From positions 1-64,000 of the forward strand of contig CASFZH010000004.1 in NCBI GenBank assembly GCA_949299115.1: a stretch of DNA of 64,000 bases, written 5' to 3'. The notes beneath the pieces were generated by a model. That model had not been told where the DNA came from, did no database searches, and worked only from the letters and a program-made list of their open reading frames with translations. A program made the translations under genes and the position numbers. This document shows positions 20,863 to 28,829 of this stretch, piece by piece. The stretch's first letter is position 1. Each line of letters opens with the position of its first letter. The DNA comes from an uncultured Helicobacter sp. (GTDB lineage: Bacteria > Campylobacterota > Campylobacteria > Campylobacterales > Helicobacteraceae).

Positions 20863-21603
20863 ATGAATAGCAAAAACTATATGAATATAACCGAAATAAA
20901 TTGGAAGATTCACAGCCTTCTCCCATGTGTTGTTCAAGATTCTCATAACAATGAGGTTTTAATGTTAGCTTATATGAATGAAGAGTCCTTAAACTTAACA
21001 TTAAAAACTAGAGTCGCACATTATTTTTCTCGTTCTAAGCAACGTATTTGGAAAAAAGGAGAACAAAGCGGACATATACAAGAAGTATGTGAGATTTTTC
21101 TTGATTGCGATAACGATTCCGTTTTATTGAAAGTAATACAACATGGTTTTGCATGTCATACTGGTAATAAAACTTGTTTTTTTAAAGAAATACCTTTATT
21201 GAATAGTATAAGCAATAGCTCGTTGAATTTAGATTCTGTTCCTAACATAACCAATCCTTTGCATTCTGGTATTGCAACATATGGTGCATTAGATACGCTT
21301 TATCATATTTTATTGGATAGAAAAGGCAAGGACCCAAAAATATCTTATACTGCAAGTCTCTTTGCTAAAGGCGATAATGCCATTGCGAAAAAAATTATTG
21401 AAGAATCAAGTGAATTGTGCTTTGCTTTCAAAGATAAAAATAATAAAGAAATTATTTATGAATGTGCAGATGTTTTATATCATATTTTTGTCGCATTGGC
21501 ACATGTTGAAATTTGCCCAGATAGAATCTATCAAGAGCTTATTAGACGTATGTCGCAGAGTGGTATAGAAGAAAAAAATAGTAGAAAGTTGGACAAATCA
21601 TGA
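20863..21603 (+). CDS. hisI: Bifunctional phosphoribosyl-AMP cyclohydrolase / phosphoribosyl-ATP pyrophosphatase (HisIE)
   Basis: Catalyses steps two and three of histidine synthesis. The N-terminal cyclohydrolase domain (residues about 10-115) shows EVLMLAYMNEESL, the SRSKQRIWKKGEQSGH block with its basic residues, DCDNDSVLLKVIQHGFACHT and a metal-binding cysteine pair. The C-terminal pyrophosphatase domain (about 145-240) has YTASLFAKGDNAIAKKIIEE and a helical ELCFAFKD...ECADVLYHIFVALA region. Two ATGs are possible (20863 and 20881) and neither has a strong ribosome site. The stop overlaps the next gene's start by four bases (ATGA), so the two are coupled. Confidence 0.93.
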   Translation: MNSKNYMNITEINWKIHSLLPCVVQDSHNNEVLMLAYMNEESLNLTLKTRVAHYFSRSKQRIWKKGEQSGHIQEVCEIFLDCDNDSVLLKVIQHGFACHTGNKTCFFKEIPLLNSISNSSLNLDSVPNITNPLHSGIATYGALDTLYHILLDRKGKDPKISYTASLFAKGDNAIAKKIIEESSELCFAFKDKNNKEIIYECADVLYHIFVALAHVEICPDRIYQELIRRMSQSGIEEKNSRKLDKS

Positions 21604-22586
21604 AAGAAAAAATATTGAGTTTTTTTTCATATTTTCATTGGTATGATATAATACTTTCCTCTGCATTTTTGCTCTTAGCAATGTGCTTTATCTTTCTTTC
21701 TTTTATTGCATTTCGTAAAAAATTTATTTCAATTCCACTTTTTCTATTAGGTTTTATTATGATGCTTGCACTTCCTTTTATAATACGTTATTGTATGGAG
21801 GAAAGATTTTATAAAATTGAAATTGAAAGGGCATACGACGGTGTTTATAATTATTCCGATGTATATCAATACATAGCCACAGTCACTAATGTTGGAAAAA
21901 GAAATATTTCTGGCTGTGTTGTTTCTCATCAGATTCTTTATGATGTATCCAAAGAAAGCGGTATTAATAAATATAAATATATGCTACTAAACTATGTAAA
22001 ACCAAAACGTACTTATAACAAAGATATACCTATGGATTTGAAAGTTGGGCAAAGTATCGAAATTTCTGAAGTAATGGAAGATTATCCATATAGAGGAGAG
22101 CCTTATATAACGCGTGTAGAATGCTATGGTAAAAGTAAATATGCTGACGATATCAAACGTTTAGAAGGGTTTTATAAAACCAAGGCAACAGCACAAGATA
22201 ATGAAAAGAAAGTAGACATACAAAATCAAATAGATATAGAAAGTAAAGATAAAGAAACACAAGAAAGCGATAAAAATACAGAATCTATAATAACCTCACA
22301 GGATAGCAATCAAAATGTAAATGAAAATGCACAGAATCAAGATTCTGCACTACAACAAGACACGCAACCTCAAGCTATTGATACAAATAATTCCAATGAA
22401 TCTATTCAAACTCCGAAACAAGATACCCAAACAGTAGCACCACAAACAGATGACAATCCACAAGATTCCAATATACCTATTCCACCACAAGAAGCTATTC
22501 AGTCTCCAAATAATCAATTACCAGATAATTGGCGTGAGTTAAGGGATAATTTTCAAATCCCTCTACTAAAGGAAGCTCCAAGATAG
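21600..22586 (+). CDS. DUF2393 family membrane protein
   Basis: Function unknown. The 328 residues start with two hydrophobic helices (IILSSAFLLLAMCFIFLSFI and FISIPLFLLGFIMMLALPFI). A domain of about 110 residues then resembles the DUF2393 proteins of epsilonproteobacteria (YSDVYQYIATVTNVGKRNIS, followed by a conserved Cys, and LKVGQSIEISEVMEDYPYRG). The last 130 residues are low-complexity Gln/Asn/Ser/Pro/Asp. Its start overlaps the hisIE stop. The predicted orientation puts the conserved domain after the second helix; I cannot tell the side of the membrane. Confidence 0.75.
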   Translation: MKEKILSFFSYFHWYDIILSSAFLLLAMCFIFLSFIAFRKKFISIPLFLLGFIMMLALPFIIRYCMEERFYKIEIERAYDGVYNYSDVYQYIATVTNVGKRNISGCVVSHQILYDVSKESGINKYKYMLLNYVKPKRTYNKDIPMDLKVGQSIEISEVMEDYPYRGEPYITRVECYGKSKYADDIKRLEGFYKTKATAQDNEKKVDIQNQIDIESKDKETQESDKNTESIITSQDSNQNVNENAQNQDSALQQDTQPQAIDTNNSNESIQTPKQDTQTVAPQTDDNPQDSNIPIPPQEAIQSPNNQLPDNWRELRDNFQIPLLKEAPR

Positions 22587-22723
22587 TGGAATTTGGACTA
22601 AGCAACCTATTAAAATAAATAGAGAATCTTTATTTGATATTTAATATTAAATAGTAAAATTTATTCATAACTAATTCCTAGTTAATTATTTAATGCAGAT
22701 GAAAACATTAACTAAAATATAGT

Positions 22724-22729
22724 TATAAT
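22724..22729 (+). promoter_or_regulatory. -10 box upstream of trxA
   Basis: TATAAT lies 37 bases before the trxA start in a very AT-rich gap (22587-22765). TAAGGAGAC just before ATG 22766 is the ribosome site. Confidence 0.5.
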
Positions 22730-22765
22730 AGTAAATTTAAGTAATTATAAATTAAGGAGACATGT

Positions 22766-23083
22766 ATGGGACAATATATTGAGTTAAAAAAAGATAATTT
22801 TGATGATGTAACAAAAGACGGTGTAGCTCTCGTAGATTTTTGGGCACCTTGGTGTGGTCCCTGTAAGATGCTTGCCCCAATAATTGATGAGTTGGCACAA
22901 GAATATGGAAATAGAGCAAAAATTTGTAAGGTTAATACTGATGAAGAAGAGGAATTGAGTGCAAGGTTTGGAATCAGAGGGATTCCAACTATACTTTTTA
23001 TGGTAAATGGTGAAGTTAAAGATCAGTTGGTTGGTGCTACAACAAAGTCTGTTTTATGCGAAAAATTAGAGCAATATCTTTAG
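22766..23083 (+). CDS. trxA: Thioredoxin
   Basis: A cytoplasmic disulfide reductase of 105 residues. The active site FWAPWCGPCKMLAP is at about residues 28-41, and the cis-proline block is GIRGIPTILFMVNGE. It lies 13 bases before trxB, the enzyme that re-reduces it. This pairing is common in epsilonproteobacteria. Confidence 0.97.
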   Translation: MGQYIELKKDNFDDVTKDGVALVDFWAPWCGPCKMLAPIIDELAQEYGNRAKICKVNTDEEEELSARFGIRGIPTILFMVNGEVKDQLVGATTKSVLCEKLEQYL

Positions 23084-23095
23084 AGCGAGTCCATT

Positions 23096-24043
23096 ATGAT
23101 AGATTTAGCGATTATAGGAGGCGGTCCTGCAGGATTGTCCGCTGGTTTATATGCTACTAGAGGTGGCATCAAAGATGTTGTATTATTTGAAAAAGGTGCA
23201 CCGGGAGGACAAATCACAGGAAGCAGTGAAATAGAAAATTATCCCGGAGTACAAGAGATAAAATCGGGTGTTGATTTTATGGCACCTTGGCAGGAACAAT
23301 GTTTCCGTTTTGGATTACGTCATATAATGTCTGAAGTAGTGCGAGTTGAGAAACATGATAAAATTTTCCATATCATTCACAATCAAGGAAAAGGCGAGGA
23401 AGTACAAGAAGCAAAATCCGTCATTATTACGACAGGTGGTCGCCCCAGAAAATCACATATAAAGGGTGAACAGGAGTTTTGGGGACGTGGCGTTAGCACA
23501 TGTGCAACTTGTGATGCATTTTTTTATAAAAAGAAGGAAGTTGCTGTGCTTGGTGGTGGAGATACGGCATTAGAAGAAGCAATATATCTTACAAAGTTTG
23601 CTTCAAAGGTCCATCTTATACATAGACGAGATGGCTTTAGGGCTGCTCCAATTACTGTCGAACATGCAAAAAAGAATCCGCAAATTAATTTTTTGACACC
23701 ATATACAGTTGAAGAAATTTGCGGCGATAACTCTGGTGTAACAAGTCTAAAAATTAAAAATCTTACATCTGGCGAGATTTCTGATCTTCAAGTTCCAGTA
23801 ATTTTTGAGTTTGTAGGCTATGATGTTAATAATCAGATTTTGCAACAAAGCGACGGTTCGTCTTTGTGTGATGTTAATGAATATGGGTCGGTGCTTGTTA
23901 ATCTTAAAATGCATACAAGTGTAGATGGACTATTTGCGGCTGGTGATATTCGTGTTGATGCCCCAAAACAAGTAGTTTGTGCTGCTGGGGATGGCGCACA
24001 AGCTGCTCTTGAAGCTATTGCTTATTTAGAATCCACACATTAA
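23096..24043 (+). CDS. trxB: Thioredoxin-disulfide reductase
   Basis: A flavoprotein that passes electrons from NADPH to thioredoxin. The FAD-binding N-terminus is [20 protein letters not shown]. The redox-active pair is in [15 protein letters not shown] (about residues 134-137 as CATC). The NADPH-binding fold has [17 protein letters not shown] and [10 protein letters not shown], and the second FAD block is [19 protein letters not shown]. Length 315 is normal. A hairpin followed by Ts (24057-24087) ends the trxAB unit. Confidence 0.97.
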   Translation: MIDLAIIGGGPAGLSAGLYATRGGIKDVVLFEKGAPGGQITGSSEIENYPGVQEIKSGVDFMAPWQEQCFRFGLRHIMSEVVRVEKHDKIFHIIHNQGKGEEVQEAKSVIITTGGRPRKSHIKGEQEFWGRGVSTCATCDAFFYKKKEVAVLGGGDTALEEAIYLTKFASKVHLIHRRDGFRAAPITVEHAKKNPQINFLTPYTVEEICGDNSGVTSLKIKNLTSGEISDLQVPVIFEFVGYDVNNQILQQSDGSSLCDVNEYGSVLVNLKMHTSVDGLFAAGDIRVDAPKQVVCAAGDGAQAALEAIAYLESTH

Positions 24044-24056
24044 TTCCATTCTTTCT

Positions 24057-24087
24057 GGAATCTAAATTTTAGATTCCCTATTTTTCT
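24057..24087 (+). terminator. Hairpin terminator after trxB
   Basis: GGAATCTAA and TTAGATTCC pair as 9-base arms around ATT (24057-24077), followed by CTATTTTTCTG. It sits 13 bases after the trxB stop and just ahead of the dapB promoter. Confidence 0.65.
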
Positions 24088-24095
24088 GTTATAAT
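24088..24095 (+). promoter_or_regulatory. Extended -10 promoter of dapB
   Basis: TGTTATAAT-type box with TATAAT at 24090-24095, about 63 bases upstream of dapB and directly after the trxB terminator. Confidence 0.55.
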
Positions 24096-24157
24096 TAAAC
24101 CCTTGAGCATTAAGAGATTTTTACTCTATAGATTACAATTAAGCAAAGGAGTATATT

Positions 24158-24928
24158 ATGTTAGGAATTGGGATTTTTGGTGCGACAGGGAAAGTCGGAA
24201 GTCTTTTAATTGGTGAAATATTGGCATGTAAAGATACTGTGCTCTCAAGTGTTTATGTGCGTAATGAATTGCAATATAATATTCCATCAAGTGTTCTTAT
24301 TACAAAGGATATGGATTCTTTTATTGAATCAAATCAGATTATCATTGACTTTTCAAGCCCAGAAGCAACACAAAATCTTCTTGAACATGCCCTTAAAAAT
24401 CCTATTCCTCTTGTTATTGGGACTACTGGACTTAATGCGGAACAGATGGATTTTTTGCGACAATGCAGTCAAACAATGCCTATTCTTTATTCAGCAAATA
24501 TGAGTGAAGGTATTGCAATTTTAGATAAAATTGCTGGGATTCTCAGTATTGCATTGCGTCATTATGACATTGAAATAACAGAAATACACCATAAATACAA
24601 AAAAGATTCCCCATCTGGTACTGCTTTAATGCTTGCTAATACTGTAACTACAAAACGTAATCTTGATACAAATGTTTTAAAATTCGGTAGAAAAGGTATT
24701 GATTTACGTCAAAATGATGAAATAGGAATAGTAAGTTTACGTGGTGGTGATATAGTGGGTAGGCATACCATTGGATTCTATACAGATGGCGAACATTTAG
24801 AATTGACTCATAATGCAACTTCACGAAAAACTTTTGCTAAAGGTGCTTTGCGTGCAGCATTATGGTTAGCTAAAAAACCAAATGGTTTATATAACATGCA
24901 AGATATTTTTGATTTTAATGTAATATAG
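24158..24928 (+). CDS. dapB: 4-hydroxy-tetrahydrodipicolinate reductase (DapB)
   Basis: Reduces the dapA product in the lysine/diaminopimelate pathway, supplying the peptidoglycan cross-link residue. The N-terminal Rossmann motif is GIFGATGKVGSLL, the cofactor block is VIGTTGLNAEQMDFL, and the catalytic signature EIHHKYKKDSPSGTALMLA carries the paired histidines, the lysine and the P-S-G-T. Length 256 is usual. A good AAAGGAG site precedes ATG 24158. Together with asd (38857-39876) two steps of this pathway are in the window. Confidence 0.96.
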   Translation: MLGIGIFGATGKVGSLLIGEILACKDTVLSSVYVRNELQYNIPSSVLITKDMDSFIESNQIIIDFSSPEATQNLLEHALKNPIPLVIGTTGLNAEQMDFLRQCSQTMPILYSANMSEGIAILDKIAGILSIALRHYDIEITEIHHKYKKDSPSGTALMLANTVTTKRNLDTNVLKFGRKGIDLRQNDEIGIVSLRGGDIVGRHTIGFYTDGEHLELTHNATSRKTFAKGALRAALWLAKKPNGLYNMQDIFDFNVI

Positions 24929-24973
24929 TGTAAAGCAGACTATGAAACATATATCACGTTATGTGTCTTATTT

Positions 24974-26899
24974 ATGCAGCATATCCTTGTAGAAGTTATC
25001 GGAGTAAGACTCGCACCATTAGTCTACTACACACTTGATTCTATAAAACTATATGATATTGTTACAGTACCCCTAAAAAATAAAAAATGTTTGGGGATAG
25101 TTGTAAAAACTTTAGAGATTAGACAATATGATTTTGAATTATATAAGGCAGAAAAATCACAATATTATTTAACCTCTTTACAAAAACAACTCCTTGATTT
25201 CATGAATCAATATTATATGACTCCTATTGCAATGATTTCTCCATGTTTCTCTCTAGCCTCTCAAGAATATGCAACACATACTATAGAATCTAAAATGCTA
25301 CAACATATTACACTCAATACTCTTTCTAATATGCAACACGATGTTTTTAAATCGTGTATGAAGAGGCAAATAAGCCTCATTTTTGGTGCTACCGGCAGTG
25401 GAAAAACCGAAATATATTTTCATATTATTTATGAATACATCAAGCAAGGCAAACAAGTGCTTGTTCTCATGCCAGAAATCTCTCTTACACCACAAATTAA
25501 GAGAAGACTAGATGCTGCTTTTCCAAATCTTGCTGATATATGGCATAGTAAGCGCACACATACACATAAAAAAAAGATTTTAGAATCATTGCAAAATGGG
25601 ACAGTACGTATTATTGCAGGGGCAAGAAGTGCTTTATTTCTCCCATATCAGAATCTAGGATTGATTATTGTTGATGAAGAGCATGACATGTCTTATAAGT
25701 CGCAACAAAATCCAAAATATAATGCAAGAGATTTATCGGTTTTTTTAGGCACAAAAGGGATTTGCGTGATTCTAGGTAGTGCTACACCAAGTGTAAAAAG
25801 CTATTATTTAGCCAAAGAGCGTGGATATCTTTTGCATTTAAATGACAAGTTTTACAAATCATCACAAGATGTTATATATGACACTTCTCCCCGTGTCGAG
25901 ATAAGTGATACTATCATAACAGAAATCAGCAATGCCTTACGTTGCAATAAACAAGTGATTGTATTTGTCCCCACAAGAGCTAACTTTAAAATTTTATTAT
26001 GTAGAAATTGTGGGCAAAAAATTGTATGTCCAAATTGCAGCATTACTTTAAGTTTGCACAAGAAAAAAGGTGCTATGATGTGTCACTATTGCAATTTCAC
26101 TAGCCCTATTCCATTAGCATGTGAAGTATGTGGCAGTGAGGAGTTGAGCGGTATGCGTATAGGCACAGAAGAAATCAAAAAGAATATACAAGAAGCCCTA
26201 CAAAAACACTCCTTATCTGCTCATATCATGATTTTTGATAGAGATCATATTACAACATCAAAAAAACTAGAAAATATACTTGAAGAATTTAGTAAACGGG
26301 AAATTGATATTTTGATTGGCACACAAATGATAGCGAAGGGTCATGATTATCATAATGTGCAATTAAGTGTTGTCGTAGGCATGGATTATATGTTAAATAT
26401 GCCTGATTATCGTGCATACGAAAATGCCTTTTCTTTGTTATATCAAGTTGCCGGTCGTAGTGCTAGAAAGGAATTTGGTAAAATTGTCATACAAACAAGA
26501 GAACAGCAGGTGATACAAGCATTGTGGGGAGATTATCAAAAAGTATTGGAGCACGAAATAATGTCGAGACGAGGCTTATATCCACCATTTTGCCGTCTTG
26601 TGCTTGTTAGATTTTCACACAAAAAAGAGGAATATGCAAAAACAATAGCCAATGATTTTGCAAATATCATAGTAAATCTACAGTATTCAGATTCTCTAAG
26701 TCATGATATAAGAAATTTCGAGATTGTTGGTGTGTGCGAAGCCCCTATTATAAAGATAAAAAACATGTTTTACTATCAAATTCTTTTACGTTCAAATAAA
26801 GACTTTGTGTTACAACGTGTTTTGTCAATGGCATTAAAAAGTGCTACAGATTTAATGTTGCAATGTATCGATATTGATATTGATCCTATTGTGATTTAA
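24974..26899 (+). CDS. priA: Primosomal protein N' / replication restart helicase PriA
   Basis: A 3'-to-5' helicase that reloads the replisome at stalled forks. The N-terminal DNA-binding domain is short (641 residues in all, against about 730 in E. coli). Walker A is GATGSGKTEIY (about residues 137-147), Walker B is the DEEH box in IIVDEEHDMSYKSQ, and GARSALFLPYQNLG is a further helicase motif. Zinc-binding cysteines are in CRNCGQKIVCPNCSITL and MCHYCNFTSPIP, with a following CEVCG. The helicase C-terminal block is ILIGTQMIAKGHDYHNV with VAGRSARKEFGKIVIQT. It starts 45 bases after dapB. Confidence 0.96.
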   Translation: MQHILVEVIGVRLAPLVYYTLDSIKLYDIVTVPLKNKKCLGIVVKTLEIRQYDFELYKAEKSQYYLTSLQKQLLDFMNQYYMTPIAMISPCFSLASQEYATHTIESKMLQHITLNTLSNMQHDVFKSCMKRQISLIFGATGSGKTEIYFHIIYEYIKQGKQVLVLMPEISLTPQIKRRLDAAFPNLADIWHSKRTHTHKKKILESLQNGTVRIIAGARSALFLPYQNLGLIIVDEEHDMSYKSQQNPKYNARDLSVFLGTKGICVILGSATPSVKSYYLAKERGYLLHLNDKFYKSSQDVIYDTSPRVEISDTIITEISNALRCNKQVIVFVPTRANFKILLCRNCGQKIVCPNCSITLSLHKKKGAMMCHYCNFTSPIPLACEVCGSEELSGMRIGTEEIKKNIQEALQKHSLSAHIMIFDRDHITTSKKLENILEEFSKREIDILIGTQMIAKGHDYHNVQLSVVVGMDYMLNMPDYRAYENAFSLLYQVAGRSARKEFGKIVIQTREQQVIQALWGDYQKVLEHEIMSRRGLYPPFCRLVLVRFSHKKEEYAKTIANDFANIIVNLQYSDSLSHDIRNFEIVGVCEAPIIKIKNMFYYQILLRSNKDFVLQRVLSMALKSATDLMLQCIDIDIDPIVI

Positions 26900-27084
26900 G
26901 AATTATTGCATTGCAATGAATACTTTGATATTTTATAAATGAAGTTGAGTACTGATTTTATAATAGATAAATTAGCAATTGTATATTGTGTCCTTACTTA
27001 AATATATTGAATATATGAAATACTGTAAAATTCTGATTGCATCTTAGATATTGAGATTTTAATTAGATTAGGGGGTTACCAATA

Positions 27085-28287
27085 TTAAAGAAATAAATCA
27101 ACGACGCGCTCTTTATCGTCTCCTGATACTATACCAACGGTGTTACCATTGTTGGCATTATTTTGTGCAGTAGATTCTGTATTATCTTGTGAACTTGTAT
27201 TTTCTGTAGTAGCATTTGTTGTTGTAGAATCTCGTGTTTGGGATTGAATAGTATTCATCTGTGATGAGGTATTAGTCTGCGTATTGTTAGTTTGTGTATC
27301 TATATCGGTATTTTGTTTGCTAGATGGCGATGAATCATCAAGGCTTTGTATATTTGGAGATTCTGTGTTTTGTGGCATTTGTGTGGTGTTGAGCGATTCG
27401 TCAATGTCTTGCGGCGCATTATTCTTGGCTATACCTACCACAACATTCCCATTTGTATTTGAATTTTCTTGTATTTCAGAATTATTGCTAGTTGTAGTAG
27501 CAATATTTGGAGATGAGGAGAGGTTGGCTGGTGCATTGTCAGAAGCAGATTTATCATTATTTAATAAGGCAGCAACATCAGAATCTGATGAGTTTTGTGT
27601 TTGGTTGTTTGCTACTTGTGCTAATGCACTTGCAAGACTAGGTGTCATGTTAGTATTTTTTAATTCATTATTCACAGATTTTTGTTCTAAACGAACATTG
27701 CGTAATTTTTCCATAGAAAGCCAGCGACTTTCTTCTATTTTGTCAATTTTAGCCTGTAACTTTTGAATTTCATGTTCGATTTGATTACTTAACATATCAA
27801 TGTTGTAAGAAAAAATATTGATAGAGTGTTCATCGCGTAAATTAAGTTGGTCTAAACTTTTGCGATTTATGTCAAGTTTTATACCTTTGTCAGAATAGTC
27901 CATGGTAAAAACATTTTTATGATTATATATGGCATTTGTGAGAATATCCTTAATCTGTACAGTAGCCTCATATCGTTGACGTAGCATCGTATCATCAATA
28001 GGAGACCATGCATCATTTTTTTCTACCCTATAATTGCTTTTAATATCTTTTGCGATACTTTGCACATCACTTAAACTTTTTTTTGCAACCTGTAATGCCT
28101 TAAGTGTTGAAAGAATATCGTTGATTTGTGCAGAATATTGTGGGTCAACTTCGTCATTGCTTACATCGCTAGATGGCACAATGTCTACAATGTTAAAAGT
28201 TTTTTCAATTCCAGCAAATTTAAGCGAATCATTAGCAATAGGCAATCTTTCGACAATGATATTTGGCATTTTATCCGTTACATTCAT
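27085..28287 (-). CDS. Unknown protein with coiled coil and low-complexity tail, sigma-54-dependent; probable flagellar-regulon gene
   Basis: I do not recognise this 400-residue protein. Residues 1-70 are mixed (IANDSLKFAGIEKTFNIVDI). Residues 70-225 are helical and charged (ILSTLKALQVAKKSLSDVQS; IDMLSNQIEHEIQKLQAKID), with coiled-coil character rather like flagellar rod, hook or filament proteins. Residues 225-385 are low-complexity Asn/Ser/Gln/Thr, and the C-terminus DDKERVVDLFL is short and hydrophobic, reminiscent of an export or interaction tail. It has no signal peptide or membrane helix. A sigma-54 promoter closely resembling that of flgL lies 35 bases upstream, and a GGAG site precedes the ATG. 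I infer a flagellar structural, cap, hook-length or export-chaperone role. Confidence 0.6.
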   Translation of the reverse strand: MNVTDKMPNIIVERLPIANDSLKFAGIEKTFNIVDIVPSSDVSNDEVDPQYSAQINDILSTLKALQVAKKSLSDVQSIAKDIKSNYRVEKNDAWSPIDDTMLRQRYEATVQIKDILTNAIYNHKNVFTMDYSDKGIKLDINRKSLDQLNLRDEHSINIFSYNIDMLSNQIEHEIQKLQAKIDKIEESRWLSMEKLRNVRLEQKSVNNELKNTNMTPSLASALAQVANNQTQNSSDSDVAALLNNDKSASDNAPANLSSSPNIATTTSNNSEIQENSNTNGNVVVGIAKNNAPQDIDESLNTTQMPQNTESPNIQSLDDSSPSSKQNTDIDTQTNNTQTNTSSQMNTIQSQTRDSTTTNATTENTSSQDNTESTAQNNANNGNTVGIVSGDDKERVVDLFL

Positions 28288-28319
28288 AGCAAAACTCCAT
28301 GTATCAAATCACACTATTT

Positions 28320-28336
28320 AAGCAATTTATATTCCG
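28320..28336 (-). promoter_or_regulatory. Sigma-54 (RpoN) promoter of the 27085-28287 gene
   Basis: On the minus strand the sequence is CGGAATATAAATTGCTT, with GG and GC exactly ten bases apart and the TTGCT context. It is nearly identical to the flgL promoter core GGAATATAATTTGC at 6682-6701. The -12 element is about 35 bases before ATG 28287. Confidence 0.78.
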
Positions 28337-28520
28337 AATATACTAAACATATTTTTAATATTCTTAATTATATGATGTTTAATCATTAATCTTTCTACAT
28401 CATTATGACATTGTCAATCTATAAGGTTTTGCTCTAAAATTTGCAAACAATGAATCTTATTAACTATATTGAAGCAAAAGTTTGTAATGTTGCAAACAAA
28501 CCTAATAGACATAATCACGA

Positions 28521-28554
28521 GATTCATTGTTGTATTATCTTGCAACAATGAATC
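28521..28554. repeat. Perfect 12-base inverted repeat
   Basis: GATTCATTGTTG and CAACAATGAATC flank a 10-base loop. It could be a bidirectional hairpin or a regulator site. A third partial copy of the arm occurs at about 28446. There is no run of Ts that would make it a classical terminator. Confidence 0.5.
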
Positions 28555-28790
28555 ATTTATTGTGTGATGTTTTGGATTATTGCGACATTAGCATTGTAGT
28601 CTATCCTCAAAAATATGTTTATGTCTTTTGAGTGGCAGCACATTGTGTTGCCTATTGCCTTGTTGTAATCTGCAAATTTATATGGGTATAGTTAGATAAT
28701 TTGTATTACAAATGGCTGGTTATTCTAATGAAATGTGCTACTATTCCAAGTTAGCTTGCATTATCTAATGATTTTGGTAGAGTCATGTAT

Positions 28791-28796
28791 TATAAT
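28791..28796 (+). promoter_or_regulatory. -10 box upstream of the FtsH-like gene
   Basis: TATAAT lies 34 bases before ATG 28830, in the same gap as the hairpin at 28521-28554. Confidence 0.5.
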
Positions 28797-28829
28797 AAAT
28801 ATTGCACTATTTAAGAATAAGGTGATGTT

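Larger units (their letters stand above)
28288..28829. other. Intergenic region with two divergent promoters and a hairpin
   Basis: About 540 bases without a gene. The left end holds the sigma-54 promoter of the minus-strand gene. The middle contains three copies of AACAATGAATC or its complement and a perfect hairpin at 28521-28554. The right end has TATAAT at 28791-28796, the likely -10 of the FtsH-like gene. Confidence 0.5.

Noticed and set aside
28126..28389. Plus-strand frame over the start of the RpoN-linked gene
   Set aside because: Shadow of the minus-strand gene and its promoter region, without a ribosome site.
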